This document shows, one piece after another, positions 11,617 through 21,641 of a stretch of DNA of 64,000 nucleotides; the stretch's first letter is position 1, and each line of letters begins with the position of its first letter. This DNA is from Viola odorata (Eukaryota; Streptophyta; Magnoliopsida; Malpighiales; Violaceae). Location: the NCBI GenBank assembly GCA_963691705.1, contig OY829541.1, positions 18,842,564 to 18,906,563 of the forward strand, given 5' to 3'. The notes beneath the pieces are model-generated. The model was not told where the DNA came from. It did no database searches and was given only the letters and a program-made list of their open reading frames with translations. Made by a program: the position numbers and the translations under genes.

Positions 11617-14497
11617 TCATTACAACTTGAGAGGCTTACTGTGTATCATGATTCTAATAGTTTCCCTTGGATTATAGACAAGACATGGGAGGATCTCAGT
11701 CCTAAGGAGTGGATTAAGGTTGGTAGTTATTTGTGATTTTCACACCATTAATCTCCAAGTTACATAATTATTTTGTTCTTCATAGTGAGTAATTTGTGCA
11801 AGGTAACTAAGTGTGACAATCTTTTTTTTTCTCTTATCTCCCTTGTGTTGATCCCCTAGTTATTTGAAGATGGCATAAATAAGCCTTCTACTAATGATTG
11901 CATTGGGTCTAAATGGTCAATGAATCTTACCTACTTGGTGTCACAAATCAATGGAGGCCTTAAATATCATCGTTTTGGAAAACAAGAGAGAAATGATCTA
12001 GAGGTTCCGTTTGAGAAGATCTCGCTTATCCTAAGTGATGTCTCAGTAACCTTCACAGAGGTGCTGTAATTCTTAGTTTTTTATTGTGCATTTTGCCATC
12101 AATTACATCCAACTTTTGACAGTGTTCTGTTTTCCTTTGCTTGGCCCTTAAAAGTTGTTTTTCTTGCAGGTGCAATATCATGATTGGATAAGACTTTTGG
12201 AAGTTGTTTCTAGATACAAGACATATGATGAAATTTCCCATTTAAGACTTGGGGTTTCTGTTTCAAAGGATCAAGTTCAATGGTGGTGTTATGCTGCTCA
12301 AGCTGTCTTGCAGAAGAAGAAAATGTGGTATAAACATCTTATTCTGGTCATCTTATCTTATTGTAATGGTAACAAATGTTTAAAAAAAAAGTTCTTAAAG
12401 GATTTGATGTTCTGAATAGTTTTTCCTATAATTTGTCCATGTAAATGAAAGGAGTAAATTTCTATGTATTTATATGAAAATAACATCACTCTTTTCTACT
12501 TCAACATCCGATTTTCTTGGGAGCGTATCCAATTTTTGTGCAAGCTTCGTCGTCGTTATGTTCAGCTGTATGCTTGTTCACTCCACCAATCATCTAATGT
12601 TAGCTCAGAGCTGAGAGAAATGGAAAAAGATCTTGATTCTAAAGTTATTCTTTTATGGAGGTATGAAACTTGCCGATTGAATATATTTAGTACATTTTGA
12701 TTGTTAGTGCTTCAAACTTATGAGTTGGATACTGGTGTATCAAGTTGGATTGTGGTGTGGGCAAATAATGTAGATTGGTTCAATTCCTATTTGACCTCTT
12801 TCTCTTTGTCTGTCTGTTGACATTACGTGGTTTATATTGCACCATGTAGGTTACTTGCACATGCCAAGGTTGAATCTGTTAAGACAAAAGAAGCTGCTAA
12901 ACAGAGGAAGTTTCAAAAGAAAAACTGGTTTTCATTCAGATGGTGGGTTGTTAACTTTGTTGTTAATTCTTATTTATCGAAAGAACTTTGTCCTCTTTCT
13001 ATCAGTTTTGTATAGAGTCGTGTTTTCTCTTAGGTATGCAGGCACTGAAGATGTACTTTATTGTTATTTCTTGTTTAGTGAAGGAAATTCCTCTTTCTAC
13101 CAGTTTTGATAAGAGTCATGTTTGTCTTAGGCATGCAGGCACTGAAGATGTTTCTTATGGGGATGCTTCTGAGGGCCCTCCCTTTGCAGAAGCAAAACTT
13201 ACCAAAGAAGAATGGCATGCAATTAATAATTTACTTAGTTACCAGCCAGATGAGGAGTTACTACCACACTTAGGAAAGGACTTACAGAATATGATTCAGT
13301 TTTTGGTGACTGTATCTATCGGATAGGCTGCTGCAAGGATCATTGATGTAAATCAGATTGAGATTGTTTGTGGTTGGTTTGAGCAACTTCATGTGTCAAC
13401 AAAGTTCAAAGGTCGTAGTACTCACTGTGATGTGCTACTGAATTTCTATGGTTTTTCTGCACCTGAAGGTTCACTTGCTCAGGTTTGTTTCCTCTCATGC
13501 CAAAATTGTGATATACTCAACAACACTTTTTTAGTTGATGCTCATGAAGGTTATTCCATTTTTTATCAGTATTTTTTTGGGTAGTTTTTCTGATATGTTT
13601 TCTAATTGCCATTTCCTATTTTCTTGCTACTCTTTCATATCAGGTTTATGAATTTTCATTCTGATCTTCCGCGAAACCAGTTAGAACTTGGATCTTTTGC
13701 TTAACTTTGCATTTTCTGATTGGCTGATGTGCATTTTTCTGTTCCTTTTTTAGAGTGTAGCTAGTGAGCAAAAGGTGAATGCATTATCTACTAGTTTTGT
13801 GTACTCACCTATTGGGGAGAATGTTGATTAGAGGTTGTCAGCTATAGTATCACCCTGCCATGCTATGGTGATTTTCTGAATCTTTGTTGGATGGGGCATG
13901 GTGTTTTGTGCTCTGTTTTGCATTAATTTCCTACTTATTCTGGTGTGTGCCTTGATATACAATTCGTTTTGCCATTCCTTGTCAATTACTTAAAATAACA
14001 TTTGGAGAAGGGTGGAGAGAGAGAAGTGAGGAGCAGAAGTGCTTTATAGCCTCTCCCTTCCTCCCTCCACTCTTCTATGTGTTATTTCAAATTGAAAAGC
14101 TTTATACTTTTAATGAGATACACATATGCAACTTCACCTTAAGGTTGTCTAACTTTACAGAACTGTGTTTGGTCTCTAGCAAATAATTTTCTTGGTGCAG
14201 AGTTTAATCAGCAGCTTGTTTTCAATTTTTTGTCAAACATTTCCTATATTTGGTTGCAGATTTTAATGGAAAGTTTGAATCACTTTTTTGAGTTTGTCAG
14301 AAAAAGCAATGCAGTCAGCCCTGCATTTGCATTTGAAACAACAAATGCTCTGCAGGTACTGAAGTCAGCATTTTGAGTATGACTCTATTTGGCCAACTGA
14401 TATATTTATTTACTCAACGATACGTGCAGATGAAAATTGAGAAAGTAACTCGGAGAGCACAAGAGCAATTTCAAATGGTGTTAGAAGAACAAAGCAG
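11617..14497 (+). pseudogene. VPS13: VPS13-like (chorein family) gene fragment with introns
   Basis: VPS13 proteins are very large lipid-transfer proteins acting at membrane contact sites. Exons readable by eye: 11617-11718, 11860-12060, 12170-12327, about 12508-12660, 12850-12942, 13131-13482, 13754-13867, 14260-14355 and 14430-14497, nearly all bounded by GT/AG. Diagnostic stretches include LTVYHDSNSFPWIIDKTWED, KWSMNLTYLVSQINGGLKYH, VQYHDWIRLLEVVSRYKTY, LCKLRRRYVQLYA, KDLDSKVILLWR, FGFSAPEGSLAQ-type text and VTRRAQEQFQMVLEEQSR. This covers an N-proximal part only; the first chorein exons and the large remainder are missing. Breaks: TAG at 13324-13326 after TVSIG (family Gln), TAG at 13829-13831 after GENVD (family Trp), and a missing AG acceptor before the exon at about 12508. 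The 3' end stops near 14500 before unrelated repeat DNA. Confidence 0.9.
12993..13151 (+). repeat. Direct duplication of an exon start and its acceptor in VPS13 fragment
   Basis: About 60 bp containing the intron end, the AG acceptor and the exon beginning (GCAGGCACTGAAGATG) occur twice, at about 12993-13054 and 13091-13151, offset by about 98 bp with scattered differences. Only the second copy runs on into the full exon. Confidence 0.75.
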
Positions 14498-15564
14498 GTC
14501 AATAGTTCATTAATTTTTTTTTCATTATTTGTTATGTGATCAATGTTCAGTACTGCCCTTATTTCCTGTGTAGTGAAGTTTACACATTCAATATAATTGT
14601 TAAATTGGGATTGTTTGAAATGGCTCAAAGGCCAGTTATTATGGTCCAAAGTATATTGAAACCGAACTTGAGCTTATAGCTCTTTTATTTTTCTCTTGTT
14701 TTTTTGTTGTTGTGGGTATAGAATTTTGTTGGTCTTTGTTTAAAGTGTATGTAGGAAGACATATAATTAAAAATATCTCCTTTTAATTTTCCTCTTCCGA
14801 AGTTGTATTTATAATTGGTTTCGAGAAATTTTACTCGGAACCGATATGAGTTCAAACAATAAAATACGAAAAATTACGGAATAAAATTTAAATGATGCAA
14901 GGCAGGAAAATAAATGGCAGATGAACAAAAATAAAACAGAGTCTAGGCCAAGCTGCTCCCAACTCGGAGCCCTAGATTGTCAGTCTGGTTAGGCCTATAT
15001 CGATCCAAGTCCACTAACCTCCGCGAGGCTAGCTGCCTACTTGCGTCACTCCGGTTTCGCTCGTTCCCTTAGTGATTGGCTACAAATTTGTCGTCTTGCC
15101 TAAGATTGATCAAGTCTTAGCCTAGACGGGAACCAGTTTGTTAAAACAGAACTTGAATCAATTACGAACAAGAGGATAGTAAGAACATATCGGTCTCACG
15201 AATCACAAGTGCACTCACTTAACCCTTACCAAGAATTAAGTGTTTAGATACTAGACATAATAATCAAAGAAATAAAGAAATAATTGAAGGACATGAAAAT
15301 AGAATTAAAATGCGATATTACTAAGAATTATCGCAGCAAAGTGTTTACAAAATAGAAGTTGGAAGAAGGAAGGTCCCGTAATTGACAACCTTCCCTAACC
15401 TTTAACAAGATTAGAGTCCCCATCAATCCCATTCCTTTCCAAATTCCAAACTCCAAAAAGATAGGAGATAACACTAAATCTCCAAATGTTCAAATTCGAA
15501 AATAAGATAAAATAATAAATACTAAACAGATTGTTTTTGTTCAAATCGGATTACATCCAAGAGT
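14498..15564. other. Noncoding repeat-like DNA left of element C
   Basis: No gene is seen. From about 14812 the sequence has the texture of LTR-retrotransposon noncoding DNA, with motifs such as ACTCGGAACCGAT and runs of AAAATACGAAAAATTACGG that resemble parts of the solo LTR at about 3260-3350. A GC-richer block lies at 14940-15130. It is the left target flank of element C. The flank on the other side of C (31607 onward) should be its continuation before insertion. Confidence 0.4.
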
Positions 15565-16096
15565 TGATAAGATTCGATCGTCGATCTTGTAAGATTCAGA
15601 GTCATGGTTGATCGGAACAGTGGTGGTCAGCGTCGAATGTACCTGCAAAGCGTCGGAGGGGGGGCTCCGGCGTAGACACTCCGATGCTTAAGTCAGTCCG
15701 AGTTTCAAAAATAACAGAGGTTCGTCTTAGTGATCTCGATCTTACCTTCAAATTGGAAAAGTAGGGGTATTTATAGGCCTGTTCGGCGATACCTAGCGAT
15801 ACCAATTCAGGCGATGTCGAAGGGTGACGTCACAAGCGATACCGACATATGACGTCATGAGCGATATCGTACGGCTGCCGGGAGTGATAAGCTAGTGGGT
15901 CCCCAGGATGGGATGATGCCGTGCGTGTAGAGTCGCGTGAACCCCCCCCCCCCCCCCCCCCGCTGATGTCGACCATCCTAGGAAATCGTCTCTGATTCTC
16001 TGGCGATATGCAGATATCTTACAGGTCGTATAGGAAATCGTCCCGGCGGGAGCGGCAAGTGCGGCAGTACCGTTAGGGCTGTCTTGATTGTTATCA
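15565..16096 (-). repeat. 3' LTR of element C
   Basis: On the plus strand it runs TGATAAGATTCG...TTGTTATCA. It is nearly identical to the right LTR. Visible differences include the GCGTCGG/GCGCCGG and CACTCCG/CACTCTG positions, GAGTGATAAG/GAGCGATAAG, and the poly-C length (20 here). The minus-strand TATA box (CTATAAATA) is at about 15769-15777. Confidence 0.93.
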
Positions 16097-17062
16097 TAAG
16101 CCCAACTGAAAACGAGCCCGAGTGTTTACCAAGGGTTGTCTATGTCTGAAAGCTTAGATGAAAACTTGTCCCTTCGCGGGGCGGTATGTCTACAGGATCT
16201 CCAAGTTTTTCTATCTGCTCGATGTTAACCGTGTTAAGCGATGAGCTGGAACTTAGTTCTGAAGCTTTCTAGCTTATCAAGCGGATTCCGTCCTTCATCC
16301 TTATCCCGGGACCTGTTCTTCTGAGGCGTTATGAGGTACACGCGGGACGCCGCTATTACGCTTGTGATTATGAGGGCACTATTCTCGCCCAACGATGTTA
16401 GTCCGTTTGACTTCCTGACAGGGCATTATGGAGTCTCAACTCCATTCATGCCGTAAAAGGGCGGCTGACGGGTCACTTGTGATACCGCCAAAGATTACGA
16501 CCAGGTCATGTCGCGGATTTGCCTTCATTCTGAGTCCATCATCCTTTCAAGTGTACTGAAAACACATAGAGGAGATAGACGTTTATAGAGAAGTTAGTAA
16601 ACTTTTATACTTACAGAGGGTTTGAGGTCACGCGGGGCCCTTTTTCCTCTTTCGCTTTAAGGAAACAACGATATCATCGCGGCTTTACGCCATCAGCTGC
16701 CTACGATTAGCGCGGCTTTGTACCACCAGATGCCTGCGATGTCGACGGGGTTTTACGCATCTAGGGCCACCTGCAACACCAACGCGGCCTTACACTGTTG
16801 ATACCGGTAACCATATGGCTTTTACGTAATGGCTACCCGTGATATCGCGCCTTTTAGCGTTTTTCCATAGACATCTTGTATCCTTTCGCACATTCGTGTC
16901 GCGGATGGCATATGAGCATCAACCTTGGACTTTGCTTTAGGATTATCAGTCTTTAGGGGTGACGAGACGGCTCGCCTTTTGAGGACCTCTTTGTTCTTCC
17001 CAAGGCCTCTCTTTGGGGATCTTTCTCCACCCACGGTCTCCTCATCTCTGGTAATTCACATC
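16097..17062. other. Element C region between 3' LTR and ORF a, with degenerate repeats
   Basis: Noncoding. It starts with the motif AGCCCAACTGAAAA (16099-16112), directly inside the LTR where a polypurine tract would be expected. At about 16665-16850 there are several degenerate copies of a roughly 33-bp unit with the core GCGGCTTTACGCC and CAGCTGCCT. Element D has the same kind of array in the same place (about 34475-34650). Their function is unknown; they may be promoter-proximal repeats for ORF a. Confidence 0.55.
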
Positions 17063-17440
17063 ATGGATCATTTGACTAAGAATTTCCTCCTTTCCAAAGG
17101 CCATTCTCTCAAGAACCTCAATGATGGGGATGTCGGGTTCCTGGAGAATATGTTGGTCAAGACTTCTAAGGACATCCTGGGGCTGCAAGGAATGTTGACC
17201 CCTCTTCATTCCAGGCTGGGGGCCACATCTCTGGAGGATTTCAGCCCTCTGGAAAGCGTGTCAAAGCTGGCTGCCTCCATCGCTCGGATTCAAGTGGTGA
17301 TCGCCATGCTGCAGCAGCGCAAGGATATGCTGGGGTGCTGCCTGACGGGAATGAGAGCCACCTCCCATGATCTGATTCTGGTCATGGATTCTCTGCGGGA
17401 TCTTCCCGAAGTGCCTGAGGATGCTGGCTCTGATGCCTGA
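17063..17440 (+). CDS. Antisense ORF a of element C (unknown protein)
   Basis: A 125-residue ORF opposite to gag-pol. I chose ATG 17063 over an upstream in-frame ATG at 16925 because similarity to the element D copy starts here (MDHLTKNFLLSKGHSLKNL against MEDLTRNFLISKALTLKNL). The protein is predicted helical, with heptad-like stretches (LAASIARIQVVIAMLQQRKD) and an acidic tail, and it lacks any domain I recognise. It is intact here and broken in D. No clear TATA box precedes it in C, whereas D has CTATAAAT about 70 bp upstream of the start. Conservation between two elements suggests it was once functional, but the role is unknown. Confidence 0.6.
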   Translation: MDHLTKNFLLSKGHSLKNLNDGDVGFLENMLVKTSKDILGLQGMLTPLHSRLGATSLEDFSPLESVSKLAASIARIQVVIAMLQQRKDMLGCCLTGMRATSHDLILVMDSLRDLPEVPEDAGSDA

Positions 17441-17766
17441 TAGCGATGGCTCCCTCTGGGCCTTTTTTCTTTTCCCCCAGGCATGTAAATGTACTTTCCG
17501 GCCCCTAGGCCATAATAAATAAATTAGTTTTAATACTCCGTTTTGCAACTGTTCTTCTTCTTTAATGCGCCCTTTGTCTTTCTTGGAGATATTCTTAGCC
17601 CAACTGAAAATGGTTCAACCACTGGGCAGTTTTCTGATTGGTTGTTCAACATTAAATCTACGTCGCGGTTGTCCTGGCAACTGATTGGGCGATTTTGCGG
17701 TTTTCCTCGATCAGGGGAAAATCTCAACAGGCGTGACTGTAAATCCATTTCTGTACTTCAGGCTGT

Positions 17767-17837
17767 ACACGTGTCTTCTTTCGAGAGTCGGGCTAGAAGA
17801 TCAAAGATCCTTTCTTCCCAAATTTCTGGCTATTTAA
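17767..17837 (+). promoter_or_regulatory. Putative promoter of antisense ORF b (element C)
   Basis: ACACGTGTC (17767-17775), a G-box-like palindrome, is followed 56 bp later by a TATA-like TATTTAA (17831-17837), about 70 bp before the ORF b start. The same two-part arrangement precedes ORFs c and d. Confidence 0.5.
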
Positions 17838-17907
17838 GGGATCTTCTCCCCTTCGTTATTCTTCGTCTCCTTGTTGTTTTTTTCCTTTGTTAATATCCTC
17901 TTATCTC

Positions 17908-18339
17908 ATGGCTGATTCTCATTTTTTAGATACGTTCGCCCGAGATTCTCCACCAACTCCCCCGACTTCTCCTGATTCGGATAATCCTCCTCCGTCGCCT
18001 CCCTAGAGGCCAGCTACTCGCCGACGATGCCGTAAGAGGCGGAGGAAAGATGCGGCGAAGGCATCTAAGTCATTCTTTGATTCTCTTGCTTCTTTCTCTT
18101 CGAAGGGGAGAAAAACATCTTTTCCTCCTGACGAGTCACCACCAAGGGCTCCTTCCGCCTGTTCAGCTGTTAAGGCGGTATCGCCATCTATTGAGGAGGA
18201 GTCGGGTCGATCCTCCATTCGCGTGGGGAAGGAGGTTGAGGAACCTTTCCCTTTCGCCGGCGAAGATCCATCGCTTTTGGGCGAGGATGATGATGACGTG
18301 GTTTACTGCTATGGCATATCCTGGTCCGATGGCGAATAG
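17908..18339 (+). pseudogene. Antisense ORF b of element C (small Pro/Arg-rich then acidic protein)
   Basis: Reads 143 codons from ATG 17908 to TAG 18337-18339, with one internal TAG at 18004-18006. The N-terminus is Pro/Ser/Asp-rich (PPTPPTSPDSDNPPPSPP). A strongly basic patch follows (RRRCRKRRRKDAAK), which looks like a nuclear localisation signal, and then an acidic tail ending YCYGISWSDGE. The element D copy has the same layout and ends YWYWPSYWSDDD, so the Tyr/Trp-rich, Asp-ending C-terminus is the conserved feature. No known domain is recognised. It lies between ORFs a and c with its own promoter-like motifs. Confidence 0.55.
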
Positions 18340-18549
18340 TTGGGCATACCATGCCTCTTTGTAGATGCCGTATGGCTTTCTTAAATAATAAAATTTCTTT
18401 TCGCTCTTCTGCCGCTTTTCTTTCTTTACGTTTCCAGGATTATCGCGGGAGTAGGCTTTTCGCTTGACGCAACCGCCTTTCGGTTTTCAAACAGCAACTG
18501 CCTTCTTTCAAAAGACATTGATGATTGTCCACGCGTCCTTTCCCTTCTG

Positions 18550-18600
18550 CACGTGTTTTGTTTTCACAGGCTGCTCCTTTTCTAGGTTTAACCTTTATAA
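18550..18600 (+). promoter_or_regulatory. Putative promoter of antisense ORF c (element C)
   Basis: CACGTG at 18550-18555 is followed by the TATA-like TTTATAA at 18594-18600, about 185 bp before the ORF c ATG. Element D has ACACGTGTC and TTTAAAA in the corresponding place. Confidence 0.5.
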
Positions 18601-18784
18601 GGAGTTTACTCTTTCTCTTTTAGTATTTTCTGCGAATATTTTGAAATTCTTCGTATTTCCTCCCTTCTGTGCTTCTTTCTTCCCGAGGGATTTTACTGCA
18701 ATTGCTTCGCCGGTGCCGATTCACTGGTTCTCTGTTCCAGGTATTTCGTTTCTTTATTGCCATAGCTTTACTTTCCCTTCCATT

Positions 18785-21026
18785 ATGTCTCGCGCTATGC
18801 CTTCTGCAATTATCGAAAATCCTATAGATCCCGAAGTTAGGAGAGCTCGTAGTGTTTTTGATTGTAATGAGGTTTTGAGAGCTGAGTTGGAGGAGAACGG
18901 AATCACTTTCCCCACGGGATATCGCCCCTTTGTCCCCTTGAAGGATATTCGGCTTACTGATGCCATGTGGGGAACGTTCCGGTTGGTTTATTTCAAGATG
19001 TTTACCTACGGGTTTCGTCTTCCGCTTCATACTTCTCTGTTGAAGCTACTAGACCACTACGATCTCAATCCTGTCCAAATAACTCCGTCTTCCTGGTGTG
19101 GACTTTACGCCTTTCTTCGCTCGTGTGAGATGAAGCATATCTTTGCTCCATCGCTCGATCTGTTCCGCACCTTTTTCGCCTTGAGGTGCCATAATTGCTT
19201 AGTGGATATTACCCCAAAATGGAATGGTGCTCTTGTTCGGTTCTTCTGGCGGAATTTCCAAGGTTTCGAAGAGAACGTAGACAACTGGAAAAATGGCTTC
19301 TTCACCCTCCGCTTGCCCTCTCGGTTTTGGCGCGGTGGTTTCAACCGAAAGATTACTAGTGCCATTTGGCGAGAACCGGATGTGTTGCCTAGTATGGATG
19401 TATCCCACGTTAATGCCTTATTAGAAATAGAAGGGCCTTTCCGCATTCGGGAATTTGCTCGGTTCAGGCCTTTGTCAGAGTGTGTCGTTGGTGAGTTTTT
19501 TCTTTTATCGCCTTATCGCTTCGACTTTCCTGTCATACTAAAATATTTTATCGGCAGGTAACGCTGAGGGTCGATCTTCCGAGGAAAAGGACGTTCCTCT
19601 AAACGTGGTGCCGCTTCAAACGTTACCTCCTTCTCCTCCACCCGAAGGCTCTAGTCGTCCGCCTATTCCGCAGCGAGGAAGGAGAAACAAAACCGTCGCG
19701 ACACGCAATGTATCTGCCCGACCTTCTCGTTTCCTCGAGAATTGGCTACCAGCTCGTGGTAAGGGTGTGGCCCCAAGTAATCTCGTAATTGAAGAGGTTG
19801 ACAGTGACAGCAGAAGCATGGATACTGGTTCCGAGCTGCGTCATGCTACCCTTTCCCAATGGATGAAACTTAGGTCCAGAAATAGTGCTCCTTCGGCAGA
19901 GTCAACCGAGGACGATAGCGAAGAGATGGTTGCCGAAACGGAGCGTCTCGTAAAGAGAGTTCGCAAAGAGAAATCTGACCCACCAGTTTCTTTCGGGGAG
20001 AAAATCAATGGGGCTCCTTCCGAGGAGGTTAACGCCTCGCACGTTACGGGTTCCTCGCCAGTGGCGGAAGTTACCAAGGTGCCCTCTGCCATTCCTCCCA
20101 AGTTTAACGAGGCTCTGGCAGCGGTGGGCTCTTCCTTGGTGCCTGATGGTCCTAGCTCCCCTATCCGCTCCTTTATTCCGGATGTGAGTTTACCAACCCC
20201 GAATCCCATCGCTCCTTCCCCACGGAAGCCTCAAACCTTGTTTCTTTCTTCGATTTCGGGCATTGGTGATTCTGCAAAAAATTGCTCTCCTCCTTATATC
20301 GCTAACCTTTCCCCTCAAGGTCTTCAAGGTCCCATTGCTTATCAGCTGGACTTGTCTTCTCTTGGCACCGACGGTCTTCGTGCTTTAGGGATATCGGACC
20401 CGTCATCGCGAGAGGAACCAGTGGGTCCAATAGTGGGGCAAATGTTTACTTCTTCGAAGGACAAAGAAGAGTTCTTACAGCGTCCTCCCGACGTACGCCA
20501 TTCGCTTCTTCTGACTGACATGCTGGCCTGCTTCCACGAATTAAACTATTTTTTCGAGGATCATCGTAACAAGGTTCAACCTTCTCTTGATTTAAAGGGG
20601 GAATTAGATGCTGCTTTAGGGAAGGTAACGGAGCTGTCGCAGCTTCAAAAGCAGACCCAGATAGAGTTGGACGACTGTCGCGCCGAGCTTGCTCGAGAAA
20701 GATCAAAAAGGAAGGCTAAGATAGACCTTTTGGAGGCGGAATTGGTGGTAGCTGACAGAAAGAATATCTTCCTTCGCGAAGAGATAGCATCTCGAGATGC
20801 GGATTTGGCCAAAGTGCCTTCGAAGATAGCCTGGTGGAAGAACAAGACCATAGATATCTGTATCGTTGAATTTATGAGTCTCTATCGCCAGGGAACTGTC
20901 GACTCGTCAGTGCTGACCGATTACGCTTCCAAGAGACTGAAGGATCTGGGCGAAGGTGAGAGAGATCTTCCTTCTTCTGGAGAGAAGCGGAGGGATGGTG
21001 ATCGCAACGCTCGCGAAGGCCCATGA
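18785..21026 (+). CDS. Antisense ORF c of element C: gypsy-associated plant 'transposon protein' with coiled coil
   Basis: Exons 18785-19490 and 19558-21026 join in frame (phase 1) across a 67-bp intron with GTGAGT donor and GGCAG acceptor, giving 724 residues with no stop. Residues about 25-235 form the conserved domain (LRAELEENGITFPTGY, MFTYGFRLPLHTSLLKLL, WCGLYAFLRSCE, VDITPKWN, FEENVDNWKNGFF). This resembles the family annotated as putative gypsy-type transposon protein (PF04195-like). It is followed by a Pro/Ser-rich linker, the motif YQLDLSSLGTDGLRALGISD, and a long charged coiled coil (TELSQLQKQTQIELDDCRAE onward). The upstream ATG at 18464 lies before the TATA-like box and is not used. 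This is the only large antisense ORF without damage in the window. The function is unknown; a structural or DNA-associated role is speculation. Confidence 0.75.
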
Positions 21027-21299
21027 TTAATCGGGGTTGCTCCCTTTAGAAGATTTTCCGCTTGTTTGCTTTTTTGTTTTGTAATAACGCCTTGTTGTGC
21101 GACAATATTTGTATTTGATTGCTATTTGATTTTATTTCGCCTTTCCGCTCTGCCCCAACGCTATTCTTTTAATCAACGCCATCTTGCGTTATCTTCTTTC
21201 ATGTGATATCGTTCTTGTTTTTCCCTAGAGATAGTACCTTCTTTTCAGAGCATTTAATGCTGGCTATCCTTTCCTTAGAAAAGTCGTGATTGTGCAGGC

Positions 21300-21473
21300 A
21301 CACGTGTCTATTTCTTCCAGCGCCACGGGCTAGCGTGCTTGAGAACTTTGCCTAAATCGAGGCGTTGTAGCGCTTTTCTAGGATTGCACTCATTACTTGA
21401 GTCTGTTCCTTATGCCGCTTCTACGCAACGACTGCGGCATTCGTCGTTTCGTTTGACCATTAGGGTTATAAAA
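21300..21473 (+). promoter_or_regulatory. Putative promoter of antisense ORF d (element C)
   Basis: ACACGTGTC (21300-21308) is followed 159 bp later by a canonical TATAAAA (21467-21473) in the context AGGGTTATAAAACCC, about 170 bp before the ORF d ATG. The context is nearly identical upstream of ORF d in element D. Confidence 0.6.
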
Positions 21474-21641
21474 CCCAATATTTATTCTTTTCACTTTTCT
21501 TTTATCACCCCGCTTTCTCATATCTTCTTTTAGCCGTCTCGTTTTCTCCCCATTATTCGAAGCTCTTTGAAGTGCTTTTCTTTGAAGGTATTTCTTTTCT
21601 CTTCCATCATCTTCTTCATCTTTTAATTCCTTAATTCTGCC

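Noticed and set aside
4230..14497. Calling COG1 and VPS13 functional genes
   Set aside because: Both have several in-frame stops or frameshifts and lack required exons.
16925..17062. N-terminal extension of ORF a in element C
   Set aside because: Similarity with the element D copy starts only at ATG 17063; the extra 46 codons have no counterpart.
18464..18784. N-terminal extension of ORF c in element C
   Set aside because: It overlaps the putative promoter, is a hydrophobic chance reading, and is absent from element D.
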